DNA from: Klebsormidium nitens
Taxonomy: Eukaryota; Streptophyta; Klebsormidiophyceae; Klebsormidiales; Klebsormidiaceae
DNA: 64,000 nucleotides
Reading direction: 5' to 3'
Assembly (NCBI GenBank): GCA_000708835.1
Contig: DF237339.1
Coordinates: 22,922-86,921, forward strand
This document shows, one piece after another, positions 46,201-58,123 of the stretch. Below the pieces are notes generated by a model, which saw nothing but the letters and a program-made list of their open reading frames with translations, ran no database searches and was not told where the DNA came from. How positions within the stretch are numbered: position 1 is the first letter of the stretch; every line of letters begins with the position of its first letter. Position numbers and translations under genes: made by a program.

Positions 46201-49200
46201 ATTCTTGCCGCACGTGGCCTTGCCACGTCATCCACCCAGTCCACCCACGCCCAAAGCGCTCTCCTTCGTACCGCCGTCTCGTAGTGTAAATCGGCCCCCA
46301 GCCCGAGTGCTTCTTCCTCTTGGAGACTCAGCCGGCCTTTTCCCACCTCCCGCCGCCACGCCCGGAGCACCCGCCGGCAGACTCGGCTCATTTGGAACCG
46401 CTCGGCGGTGACCCCTCTCGCGCGCGCGGCACGCGCGGCCGCGACCCGCGCCCGCCACGTGGCAACTCCGCGCGTCAATATCTCGCGCCTCTGGGCGGCC
46501 AGAATGGAGCGTTGCCGGGCGCCGACCGAAACCTCGAGCCGCCAGAGCCGGAAGACTTCGCGCAGGTAAGCGCTCCGCCGCCGACTCAGGATCGAGTTCA
46601 TTTTTCGAGAGCGTTTGGTTGCGAGAACCCAGGACCGGAAACCAACGCCGAGGGTGCGGCGGGCGGCGAAGTACGCGGCGGCACGCTTGTGCCGCTGGCG
46701 CCGTTTTTGAGTGGCAACGGCGGAGCGGAAGTGCGCGAACATGCGCCGCTGGAGCGCGGCTCGCCATCGCCGGTGCAGCAACTCCTCGTGTTGCTCCTGC
46801 AGCAACCGAAGTCGCTGTGAGGCTAAGCAAGTGCGAGCGCTTGAATAACTACTGACAAGAGAGGACCCTACATGAGTGGGGTCTTTCATTGAAGGGTATA
46901 CGCCATTGCTTCGTTTGCAATCGTCAAAACCACAGGTCTCGCAATCGGACCGACTCCTCTTGAATCCCAAGCTACAGTGGCGAAGACCCGTCAAACACAG
47001 AATTGCGACGACGACTTTTAAGCCCCTTTTCGTCCCAGTGCGACGATCAGAGCCCTGTTTCTGAAAAGGCGAAAATTCGACATTGAACGCGCATTGAGAT
47101 TCACGCTGCTCCTCAAGGGCCTTCTGGGCTCCTCTACCTTACCAAAGTCGTCATCCCTGCTGACCTTGAAAGCGACGTGGCTTACCTTTTCCAGTAGAGC
47201 CCGCAATTCCGTGCTGTACTCCTCGGCTTTCTGCTTCACGTACTGAGACTCGGCCGCGAGCCGCTCCACCTCGTTCTCCAGGTTGTCACGAACCGCCAAC
47301 ACGCTGTCCAACTCAACCTGCACCGTTCAGGCCACTTCTTGAGGGGTCACGACGAGCTTCGTTGGAAAGTTTCCGTTTTTCTAGACGTGTCGCGACGCAC
47401 CTGTTACCGAACTTTGATGCCAACCCTGGTAGCAAGTGGCGAGGCGGCAGCGCTTAGGTCGTTCCCGTCAACACCACCAAGAGAGCGCATGCGGCACGCA
47501 GGGACTGATCACCCGAATTCGCGTGGCTCATTACCTCGAGTGCACAATTGCAAGTTCAAGGGGTCACTGCAATCACTGAGCACTAGTTTCCAAGGCAAGA
47601 GTTCGGTTTCTCCATTCGAGTTCATTTTCAAGCGCCTCACTAAACCCCCACGCTCCTTCCGTTTACAACTGAAGACAGCCACCTCCTTGCTCTCGAACCC
47701 AAAACCAAACTCTAAAACAAAAGCCTTGGAGCTTCTCCCACCTTTAAAAGCTCCGCCTGCGCGGTCGCCTCCGCCTTGACCCTGACATCCTCGCTCATGT
47801 CCTCAATGCGTGCACGGAGCACCGTGCGTTCCGCCTCAAACTCTGCAACCCGCTTCTGCAACGCCGCCTCGATGTAGTGCTTTTCCCGTTCAAGACTCCC
47901 CGCCTTTTCCGCGAGCTTGGTGTGCTCTTCAAGGGTCCGGTCGAGGTCTTTTTGGAGGGTGGCGAGTTCCTCGTTCGCAAGGGCCGTGCTCTCACGGTTC
48001 TGGGACTGGTAGGCCGCCAGTCTGCAAAAGGAAAGGTTTGTGGCGGTTAGGCTTTGGCGTTAACCAGACGTGCTGCTTGAATCTTAACGTGTGGCCAATC
48101 TAGCCGACCGTACAACCCATCAATGCTAGAGCGTTTTGAACAATTTCACCTTGTTCGACAAGAAGGTATTCTGAAGCAGTCTTGTTGGCTGGTTTGTCCA
48201 CAATGAAGCCTCAACCATTTTGGTTGATGCAGGACCTTAGGCCAATAAACTGAGCTTGGCCGGCCAAAAGGAGAGCGCACTTTAACTCGACCCAGAGCTG
48301 CAACGGTGCATACCGTGTGGAAATGTCCGACACTTCCGTGACGGTCACTAGGTAAGGAGTATACACAGACAGCTGTACAGGTGGGAGGTGTTGCTTGCAA
48401 TTGCAAGTATGCCACTCGACAAACATCATGAGGTACGGCTTCTGCAGCCTACTGAAAGCCCTGATGCATCGATGTATGCCGTCAGAAACAATCTCGAAAT
48501 TAATACAATACTGAACCAGCTTCTACTCCTACTGACCTTTCTCGAAGCTGGGTGTTGAGCGACTGCAGCTTCCCCTCCCCTTCAATGTGCGCTTCCAACT
48601 CGACTTGCAACGCTGCCACCTGGCGCCTCAGCGTAGCGGCATCCGCAGCAGGGGGCGCCATCAGGCCTTCCGCCCTGAGCCTTGGTCCCCCCCTGGAACT
48701 GTCCCCACCTTCTCCCCCGCTCGGCGGCTTGGCCATCCCCCCGGTCTGATTCTGCTGGAACAACGGTTTGGCTGCTTTCGACGCTGGCGCCTCTAGCCTC
48801 GCGCGCTTACTGTTCTCCTTCTCTAAAATGCCTCCTTCTTCCCCAGCAACGGCATTGCCGTCTCCAATCCTTTTCTGGGGGCTCTGCCCCTGGCGCGAGC
48901 TACTCCCGCTCGGCAACCTCGGCGGTTTGGAAGGGGGGGGCATCCGAGCAGCCGCGAAACCCCCCCTGGCTTGCGATTCGTCTTCTTCTACAATCCCACC
49001 CCCATTGGATCTTCCACTAGACCCCTGCATTGCGCCTCGCTGATCTGCTTCCTTCAGGGGCTGCCGAGGGGTCATGTTTTTTGAGGGGGAGGGGACTCTG
49101 TGTCGGGGGGGTGATGTGAGCACCCCGCTAGCCGCGAGTCTTGCAAACAACTCTGCATCATCCGGGGAGGACTCCCGCTTGAAGGGGTGGGGAGCTGAGC

Positions 49201-50023
49201 GGGGCTGCTGGGGCTCATCGGTGTCGTCATCGGCCTAGTAAGGGAATCAGGACAGATTGACACATTGGCCATCGATAAGATAGTCAAACGGCGACAAATG
49301 GTGTGACCGACAATCCGTCTGAATATTAAGTGTTTGCTCTAGCTCAGAACAAAGAACAAAGAATGTGTACTGCAGAGTAGATACGGCACAAAGGACCGCT
49401 GAATGTTTTTGTGCATCAGGGGGCCGATGTCATTGTCAAAGGGGAAACCCGTACCAGAGCGATCATAGCAGGCCTGAATTCAGTGCTTCTAGGGAATACG
49501 GCTTCGATGAATCAATATCCAGCTTGCATCACTTCTAATGAAGGCTCAAAAGGTGCATTCTGCTCCTTGATGTGTCAGCCCTTAGCTTGAGCTTGATCCC
49601 ATTCGTGGAACCCTAATTGAGGGGATCTCAACATTGTCGCACCATCTTTGCAAGATGCCAGTTTTCTGCTTGCTAGAAGCAGATAGGCGATCTGTGAAGG
49701 CAGTCTAAAGAAGTAAGTACCCTGCAAAACACTTTTGATTCAGCAGCTCAAGCATATTTAGCAGACCGTTCAGGACCTAGGATATCACAAGCACACGGCC
49801 ATTTCCCACCATGCAGTGTGCTCCGAGCACTTACCCCCCTGCTCGTGACAACCTTCTTGAGTCCCTTCCCCTCATGCATCTGGCCATAGGTCGCTGGCAG
49901 AGTTTTCGCGACCATACCCCCATTTCTAGCAGGCTGCTTCTCCAAGGCGTGCTTCAAGCCCTGGGCCCTGATGTCCCTCATCAAGGCAGCATAATCCAAG
50001 GGTGCTGCACTTGACTTCCCCAT
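40276..50023 (-). CDS. Large Sfi1-repeat, centrin-binding-type coiled-coil protein
   Basis: Sfi1-type proteins carry arrays of short Trp-containing helices that bind centrin along centrioles or basal bodies. Nine exons join in phase in transcript order: 50023-49835, 49234-48537, 48021-47742, 47317-47186, 46814-45396, 44993-44845, 44288-44045, 43094-42816 and 41454-40276, giving about 1522 residues. The layout is: an N-terminus starting MGKSSAAPLDYAALMRDIRA; a Ser/Pro/Gly-rich region (about 64-235); a coiled coil (about 270-433); a Trp-repeat array in one exon (about 434-906) with some 14 motifs such as VFRLWRLEVS, GVATWRARVAA, AFRAWEDGVD, CMKAWVNVV and FLARWKDYH; a second coiled coil (about 907-1185); and a disordered Ser/Pro/Arg tail ending IGSSDDIYR. 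The repeat density is much closer to Sfi1 than in the neighbouring CCDC191-like gene. The last intron contains a long tandem array that copies its own acceptor. Function is inferred from repeat type only. Confidence 0.8.
41420..42600 (-). repeat. About 11-copy, ~105-bp tandem array containing a copied 3' splice site
   Basis: Units spaced 102-110 bp recur at about 41441, 41551, 41660, 41765, 41871, 41977, 42080, 42183, 42285, 42392 and 42500, with a degenerate last copy near 42580. Read on the minus strand, each unit carries the end of the last intron plus the first codons of the last exon (QAQKHQIET or a variant). The true acceptor at 41455 is the copy nearest the exon. Divergence grows away from the exon, and some copies shift the AG by a base. 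Confidence 0.9.
43069..43258 (-). repeat. Second duplicated splice acceptor in the Sfi1-like gene
   Basis: A 36-base segment at 43069-43104, spanning the acceptor of exon 8 (GTCCGCAG then GCGCTTCAAGA on the minus strand), recurs at 43223-43258 with a single visible mismatch. The copy lies upstream in the same intron, so it offers a decoy acceptor. Confidence 0.85.
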
Positions 50024-51399
50024 CAGCCTCCCTTCTTCTCCAACATTCAGGGCTCTTTCTCCTCATCTACGATCTGTCCCTCATTGACGTATTGCTTACA
50101 ATCATCCACTCCAAGCGGCAGCGGCGCTAGAAACTACATTTCCCGCACGCGCATCATCCGTTAGCCAATACAGATTCAAGTGCATCTGAACTTCCTGACT
50201 ATGCCAGCGCATAAAGAAGAACATGCGTTTGAAAGAGACCTTTCGCTCACACGATTGCGCATCATCATGGAAGCGCCCGCCTCACGTTGATAAGATACAC
50301 AGGTTGCTGCATATGCATGTAACTTTGAACCCTAATCCTCTTTCAGCTACAAGGTGTGAGCCATCCTAGCCGTTGGTTGTAAAAGCGGTTGCTTATCGAC
50401 GGTACGTTCTAATTCACCGCAGGCTACGGACAGCACTGTGGAATGTACAGCGTAATTTTTGAACAGATGAAGACTTAGGGGCTATACCTATGTGGGGGCC
50501 CTCTTTGTTGCCATAGGCATGTGAGACACAGCTCTGCAGAGCAGATCCTCATGCTTGTGGGTAAGATAAGCGCAATCTGCATGAGAAGTACATTGAGGAT
50601 GTGTGTACAAAAGCCTTTGAAAAGGAAGCTGCAAGCAGTGTTGCATGTCTACATTGCCCGGCCCGGCCAGCTCGAAACGTAGCAGGAAGAGTAAGTAAGT
50701 GAGTTTGATGATCCTCCACATGTCCAAGGGGGAAATACATCGGATCGCTCTGCTGGGCCTCTAGCAACCTACTGACACTTCTAAGTACCCACCAAGGGGC
50801 CTGACAGATTCAGCCATGCAAAAATGACAGATGAGCAGAGAGGTTTGTACCTGGCCATCTGTGATGACACAGAGTCCGATGGCATGCAGATACATTGAAA
50901 TGTTGCAACTTATATTCAGTATCTGACGACACAGCAGGGGCGCTGGATGAGCAATGCAATGTACAAGGTTGTGAAAACGTCAGGAAAGGTTGCTTAGGAA
51001 AGCTTGGCCCGTTCTGAGCAAGAAGTGAGTAAGAGTGAGCGGCTAAAATGTGCCACATGGCAATGTGAGACGATCCTTGGATGGGCGCGATCGGAGTGAT
51101 AGCCCAAAACTTTTCGACAGGAACCTGTCCCTCAGTAAGCAACGCTAAAACCCCGCTAAAACGGACATAAGCTGTTGGCCTTAGCAGATCGAGTTGTCAG
51201 TCTCACAAGAAAACCCTTGCAGCATTGCTTTCACAGCAGCAACATAGAAAGCGGCAGCATTGCATCGAGCACGGGAAAGCACTTCTAGAGTCTTTGGGAG
51301 TCTACAAAATCGTTGGGGCCCTCGGCCGACGTTTAAGATGAGCCGTTGATGTTCACCTCCAGGAACTAGGGACGGGGGGTTTTCTAACTCGTCTCCAGG
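50024..51399. promoter_or_regulatory. Divergent gap between the Sfi1-like and CH-JHY genes
   Basis: About 1.4 kb between two head-to-head genes, both of predicted cilium/centriole function, so the region probably holds both promoters. No coding region is supported. Open frames such as 50810-51142 (-) lack splice or family support. I see no clear repeated motif (for example an X-box-like inverted pair) by eye. Confidence 0.35.
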
Positions 51400-54300
51400 A
51401 TGCCCATCATTGGCCTTCCCCGGGAGGTCGTGAAATGGCTCCTCAGCCTGGACCTGTCGTGCACCATAAAGAACGTCAAGAGGTGAGCCCCAGCTTCTTC
51501 GTCGATGCCAACCCCAGGTACAGGCAATTGGCTTGACGCCGTCGTAAGAAATCGTTTGACAGCTTATCCTTTGATGCACGCTTTCAGAAACGGTTTGAAA
51601 CTCTGGCTGACAGCCAGACCACCGATTTTAAGCACAAGAGTTGCTACACTGACTACTTCATGGATTAGATTTTGGGGTTAGCCAGCTCTCCAACGGTATG
51701 CGCCTGGAGAGCTCCTGCGGTTCAAAAGTGGTCCCCCAAACGTTTGAACAGGGATGTAAGAGGGTTGTCAAGGCACCCAGACCACGTTGGGATTATGTAG
51801 CTATGGCGTAACAGCAAGATCACTAGTGAGCTTGAAGGTTGCGCAAGTCCGCGGGCGGGCTCACTGCATTTGCAAACCTAGACGAGGGGACTCAAGCCCA
51901 AGTCACAAGGGGATTGGGAGAAAAGTACCATTTTCCCTTTGTCTAGCAGGCAGCAAAGGTGTCTTCCGGAACGAAGAAATACATCTCAAGCCGAGGTTTA
52001 GTCTAGGTTCTCATTACTTTCCCTGCAGGGACTTTTCCAATGGCTTCTTGGTGGCAGAGATTTTGTCCCGGTACTACCCCCAGGACGTCCAAATGCACTC
52101 GTACGACACGGCCACCGGGGTCACCAAAAAGCGCGACAACTGGAAGCTCTTGGAGAAGGTCTGCAAGGTGGGTCGACACACGATTCCCTACACAGATACC
52201 CGAGGCTTCTTTTGTAGGATGGTTAAGGCGGCCGTATGGTAAGGCGCATCCCAGCTTCAGAATTGATACATATCTTCTGCGGCTGATTACTAGTGCAATG
52301 TGAGCAGAGACCAGCGGCTGAACGCACATGAGGTGGATGTCTGACTCATGCAGTATGTGACTATCTCAGTTGAGGTGGCGACGGTTTGTTCCATTGCTGC
52401 CTGCTTAACTAAGTCCGGATTTGAGCCTAAGCATCGGGGAGGTATAGTCTGGGCTCCAACCCCGTTCTTGTCTCCAAGAACAGCAGATTGTTGTCCTTGG
52501 ACCCGCCTTGCACATAGCAGTTCTTCAAATTACAACAGGATCGCCGCACTTCCCCGCTTGTGGGCTGCCCCCGATCCACAGCTCTGCACCTTTCTAGAAA
52601 GGTGCTCCCGTACGCTTTGCCTGCTTCGAGACAAGAACGGGTCTCGAGCAAAGGTCCGACGTATCTCGGCATTTCAGTTTCTGAGATCAGCGTCCCTGTC
52701 TTGCAGAAGAGGGGGTTTTTGATGAACAATAACGAGGTCGAGAGCATCATTGCATGCACGGGTGATGCAATCATTCCGTTCCTGGAGAGGTTGCACCGAC
52801 ATCTGACGAATCGCGGGTAAGCAAGCTTGTGCAATCAGAGAATTTCGTTTTGTTGAGTTGTATCTAGGTCGCGTTGTCGTTAACTTATGGACACACCACG
52901 GAGTTCCGCCTGATTAAAATTACTCTATTCTGTCTTTCAAAATGGTTAAACGATTGTGCTTAGCATCGGGCTGTGATTTTCTTACAGCTAGAGGTTACAA
53001 GTGCCCTTCGTGAGAGGTCGTCAGGTTGTCGAAGTGAGACAACAAAATATGTCACGTTACGGAGCTTCGGAGATTTGAACCGATGCTGAAGTCAGAGCGC
53101 TTCAACCCCTCAGAAGCATCACGTCAGCTTTATATAACCGTATGGCAATGTCAAGCTATATCTCTTTCAAGACGTCTTGTAATTGTTTTGATTGGCGAAG
53201 CAAAGTCAGTCGGTTGCAATGTTCTCGTCCAAGCGAGGATTGCGTTGTGGGCATCTGACTGAGCTTGATATTCCATGCAGAGCAAACGGCCTGCGGAGTC
53301 TGAACGGGGCAAATGGGGCCGACGCCGGGTTCATTACGCGAGCGGTAGAGTCTGCTTACACCACCACGTCAGGGTAAGCCTCTTGGCTGCGCTTGCTGCA
53401 TGCGTCAACCTTCTTTTGAGTGCCTCGTTCCGCGGCAAGAAAGTCACCCTCCGTGCAAGCCCACTTGGTCTTAGCAATGCTCGCAGGATCTCAAGCCTCT
53501 CGAGGTGGTCATTTACAGGACTTCCTAAAAGGCTTCTCAACACCACACAGAAAAGTTTCTTTTCAAGATTAAATTTCCCCAGCTTCGATTCACTCTGCCA
53601 GGATAATGAGGGACGCAGCGTCGCAGATTTGAAAGCCGACATAAAGAAACGACGGAGGCGTCCTGGTACTTAGGTTCCGCTCCCTGCTACAGGTTCGATT
53701 ACGAAAGCGCGCCGGCGTTCTCCCCGGGGGCGGTCAGCGAGGGCGCCTTCTCCCCCCACTCCGACGGGCAATTTCGCAGCCCAAGCTCTGTCTGGGAGTC
53801 CAGTCCGGTCCAGAACGATCACCAAAATGATTACCCCGACTGGGAACAACCCGGCAACACAGGACAAGACACTGGTCGATCGAACGGTGTTGGTGGGCAC
53901 CAATGGAACGGATCGAACGGCGGAGGGAGGGGGCACGAACGGGGAATGCCTTACCAGGCGGATCCGTCGTTGCCGGGGAGCAGCGTCGTGGCCGAATTTT
54001 ATAGTCGAACGCTGGGGGCGGGGGAGAACGGGTGGCACGATTCGACGCCGATGAGTCGGCCGAGGGGGCACGAGAACGGGGTGCCCAGCACGAGCTACGA
54101 CGACGAAACGTCACCGAATGGGGGGTATTACTCCGGGGGGAAGAGGCACGTAACGTGGCAGCGGCGGGGGGATCCCTCGGCGGAGCTCCGCTCTGAGGAT
54201 AGCGTCCTGAGCAGCGGATCGGAGGCGAACGGAACGGGCCGGCGCGGGCGGAAAAGCGGTGGGGTTAGTGGGCAGCGGAAGGGTGACACCAGTCCGCGGG

Positions 54301-56886
54301 TGAAGATAACGAGCGGGTCGATGGGAGAAAAGAAAGTGCCAAAGCCGGGGGGAAAAGGCGGGGCGAAAGGGAAGAATGCGGTGGAACGGGCGAGAGAAAG
54401 GGAAAGAGAGTTGAAGGAAAAGGAAGAAGCGGCAGGGGGGGTGAGGCCGAGCCGGAAACCGGTGGTTATGAAGCCGGGGGAGCGGAAAGCGGACCCGTCG
54501 CTCTACTTTCGAAAGACAGATAGACAGGTAAGAAAAGCGCTTACTGTAAAGCGCTTGTTTTGCCGCGTTCGCAAGATGCAGAAATGCGGGTATCGTGGTC
54601 CTGAGTTCGGGTGTCTTGTTCATTCGGTGCCGGAATCTGAAAGTCTTTTCGCAAGGAAAGCCTTGGTATCCAATTAGGAAGCATGGGAGGAACGCCGGAA
54701 CAGTCTAGCAAAACAGACGTCTTCGGAATTTCATTGGTATGCCCCACCCCGTCCTTTGAAGCACGAAGTGGAAACACCACTAGGAAAGGCAAACAATGCA
54801 TCCAAAAGAGCTTGGATTGGGACGGCCAGTCACTTCTGCTGGATTTTTCCGGACCGTAATCCGCAAAAAGTCCCTGAAATCTGTCTCTAAAGGAATGTCT
54901 GTCCGCGCAGATGAACTTCCAGCCATACACCGTGGACGACTTCAAGAAGCTGCAGGCGACCGGATACGTACAGCTAGGCAAGCTGGGGCCGGACCTCGAA
55001 ACGGAGGAGCTGCAGGCCAAGGTGGGTTGTTTCTAGTGTTTACTCTTTTCAATACTGAAAGTTAGAGAGGCGACAACGTTTGCCTAGACTTGTTCAGTCT
55101 GTTGAACTGGTAGTCGGCCGTTCTTCATTCCCTGGCTGACAGCATGTTGGTTCGAATGGATTACGTTACCTGGAAAGATACGGAAGTTTCTTTTCGAGTG
55201 CTATGCACCGAGTTGTTGAGACGAAGAGCGTCTCAATTTGTCGCTCACGAGGGTTCCTCCTATGTTGCAGAAGGAAAAGGTGGAACGGGTGAAGAACTTT
55301 GTGAATACGATCCGCCCGGCGAACGTGCTGCAGGTAAGAATTGTACAGCATGCAGACTTCCTACAAGAGCTCTCCAAGCGAGCCTTTCAAAATGCTGCAA
55401 CTGCAAGAATGGTGATGGTTTCTGGCAGCTTCAAGATCTTCTCTAGCAACTCGTGCTGTCCGTAAATCAACCGTCCCTTTCCTCTCTGGACACGCGCTGA
55501 CGAGGGCTTTGCTGCATGCAGCCGGTAAACGCTCGAAAAACCAGAGTTCTGGAGAAGCCCGCGTCATCCCGTCAAAAGGTGAGCCGCTTGCGTTCTGCTT
55601 CGGGTAACCAGGAATGACGTCTTCAAGAGTAGATAATATCTTTCGAGCGGGTTTTCATCTTCAAACTATTGAAGAACCGTTCTGTTGCAAACGCGGGCTA
55701 AATAACTCTCTGGAGCTTTGTCCGATCAAGAATGCCCTCCAGAAACTCGTCTGGAAAGTATTCGTGTAGCATTCTCGCTATGGTGGGGATGGTACACACA
55801 AGCGGACATTCCTCGTGAATAATTTGCGCCCGGGAAGAATACACTGCACATGAAGTTCGAAACAGATACACTTAAAACCTCTGTCAACTCAAAGCGCTCT
55901 CGTGGAATGTGCAGTGCTGCAAGCCCTCCAGTTTGCAAAGTCGAATATCCAGCCGCTGGCGCGAATGGAAAAAACACGGTCTGTCTCACGGCAACCTGTG
56001 TGGTCATCCTTGCAAGTGGCAAACAAACAGATAGATACCTGACCGAATTGAAGCCCCTTGTCACAGGCCCTCGAGTTCGCCAAGACGATATCGAAGCCGG
56101 CCCCATCGAACCGGACGTCCGGATGCAGCCCTCCCGGCCGGTCCGAACCGTTCGACGAAAGGCCGGACGAACCGAGCGAACTAGAGCGGTTGGAGGCGCA
56201 GCACCGGCAGGACCAGGAGCGAGTGGAGGTGAGCAACGGAACGGACTGAGGAAGGCAACGGAATGAAGACGGAAGGACCTCTTCAGCCGATAACGAACCG
56301 CAAGGTTTTTGTAGAACCTTCAGGATGGCGCTGCCCAGTTGCAGGTCAGTCGAGTGGATAAAGAGATGTTTTAAGTAAACCTGAAATGGGATCCATTGAA
56401 TGACCTATAATCTTCAAGTATCGAACCAAGAGTCGCCATATAGAAACTCTCCTCTTTCGTACGAAACGGAATCAGGAGGGGTCGACGCGTCCCCCTGGAA
56501 CGAATAGTGGAGTTGCGTAGAGGACTACAATCACCCATTTCTTATTTCCGCATCGATTCTGAGAGATCATGGGCGATTCTCTCCGTAACGTCACCGCCGA
56601 TTTTCCAGTGCTGGCTCTGTTATACAGCCCCGGTCGAGGCCCTTCCTGACTGCGGGACGTGAATTCATTGGCAGTGTTTTTGTGACTATCTTAGCCAACG
56701 GCGCTTTGAATCCAATCGATCACCGAAGGTCTTTCGACTAGCCCGGCCCACTCCAAAATTGGAATCGAAGCGTTGTGGGAGAAAAGTCGAAGTTGCGCAT
56801 TATTGTTCGATTAGTTTGCCTGACGTTGCTTCTATCTTTCATCTCTGAAGGCTATCCGCAGAGACCTGCAAGCGACGCTCCGGTGA
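51400..56886 (+). CDS. SPATA4-type calponin-homology domain joined to a JHY-like C-terminus
   Basis: Ten exons join in phase: 51400-51482, 52029-52167, 52707-52816, 53281-53373, 53693-54527, 54911-55021, 55271-55333, 55522-55578, 56067-56228 and 56851-56886, giving 562 residues. ATG 51400 is the first Met after an in-frame TAA at 51385-51387. Residues 1-110 are an N-terminal CH domain of the SPATA4/SPEF1 kind, with [19 protein letters not shown], then [20 protein letters not shown] and [14 protein letters not shown]; such domains bind axonemal microtubules. Residues 111-420 are a Gly/Ser/Asn/Arg-rich, probably disordered linker. Residues 421-562 read [40 protein letters not shown], then [15 protein letters not shown] and [20 protein letters not shown], which resembles the C-terminal region of JHY, a protein needed for motile cilia. 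The CH call is strong. The JHY call is from memory and moderate. The low-complexity linker leaves a small chance that two genes are being joined, but all phases agree. Confidence 0.75.
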
Positions 56887-58123
56887 AAGCGGCTCTTTCG
56901 GATTCCAAAAACGACCCAAACATTCTGTAAATAAGACTGTGGCAAGCACGTGGTAGCGACGGTCTGATGAAGACACACGCACAAGTCTGTCCTGGAAATG
57001 AGAGCAAGTTTGATTTTAAGTAGCTAGACTAAACCTCGGCGTGGAGTTGAAGCAGAGGATTGAAGCCAACCCTGGAAGACTGCAGTGCGATAATGACGTA
57101 CTCGGTCGATTATGGATCTGGCGTTTCGTTCCAAGACGAATACGTACAGTTAGATTCGATATTGTGCTTGCGCACGGACAAAGTCGAGAAGCACGAAAGC
57201 ACGTCAGTACCACATCTTTCGGAGCGCGCAATTGATGTAACTACTGGCTGGAGTCTGCATGGACAAAATCTGGCACTCTATACAATCAGCCGTCGGAATC
57301 CATCGCCGGTTGAACTGCATCGCCATGTGGTCACTCTGCCTACACTATGTATGGTATTTACTAGGACCGAACAAACTCATGCAGGTGCCGCGTACCTATG
57401 ATCGAGATACTCAGACGCACAATCAAGCTCCATGCGAGATCAAATAAGTATGCATGGAAACTTGTACTGCATGAGATTAAGCCCATGCACATGGATGATA
57501 ATAGAATCTGCTTTCAAGTTTGATTGAGCCTACGTACACGCCAGTATAGAGTATAGATCAAATACCTCAACTCCAGGATTATTGAGCCTAGTACTAACGG
57601 TTGACCGACCTGTTTCTGCTTTGTCAAGTCGGCTGCATCTCCCTTACCCAATGATCTGATATTTTCAATGGAACTTAACCAAGAGACTCCGGCCGATCTG
57701 TTTTAACGCGGTTTGGAATATCAGAGCATCAGAATTCGGGGCAGCTCTTTGATATATAAGTTCATGGGGCAGTTCTGTCTTAGATTACAGTGCTTCAAAC
57801 TAGAAGGTGTACTTCGACAAAGCCTTGTGAATATCACACCGTAGATCTGCTACGTGCAAGAATTTTATCAAGTCTACCACTCACTAACACTCTCACAGAT
57901 GTCGTAGCCTAGCTGTCGATATCAGGATACAACTCAACACTCTAAGCTGTCATGACTACATCTTCATTCGTGTATTCGGTCTCAAGTGCGACCGATCGCC
58001 TGACCCTGCTATCAACACTGCACTAGTCGCACGGCTTCTTGTTCAGACCCCGGAATATACTGGGACGGATGCACATAAACCCACCTGGCCCCCAGTAAAG
58101 ACACGGCGAAACGTCCATTCAGT
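56887..58123. other. Convergent intergenic gap 5
   Basis: No coding region is supported between the CH-JHY gene and the membrane-protein gene. About 57070-57500 has CATGCA/GTACGT/TATGGTAT motifs similar in style to the other convergent gaps, though the island is weaker. The rest is AT-richer spacer. Confidence 0.5.

Noticed and set aside
53060-53110. tRNA-like string on the minus strand with a T-loop-like GGTTCAAATC
   Set aside because: The T stem does not pair, there is too little sequence between the would-be anticodon loop and T arm, and no acceptor stem can be drawn.
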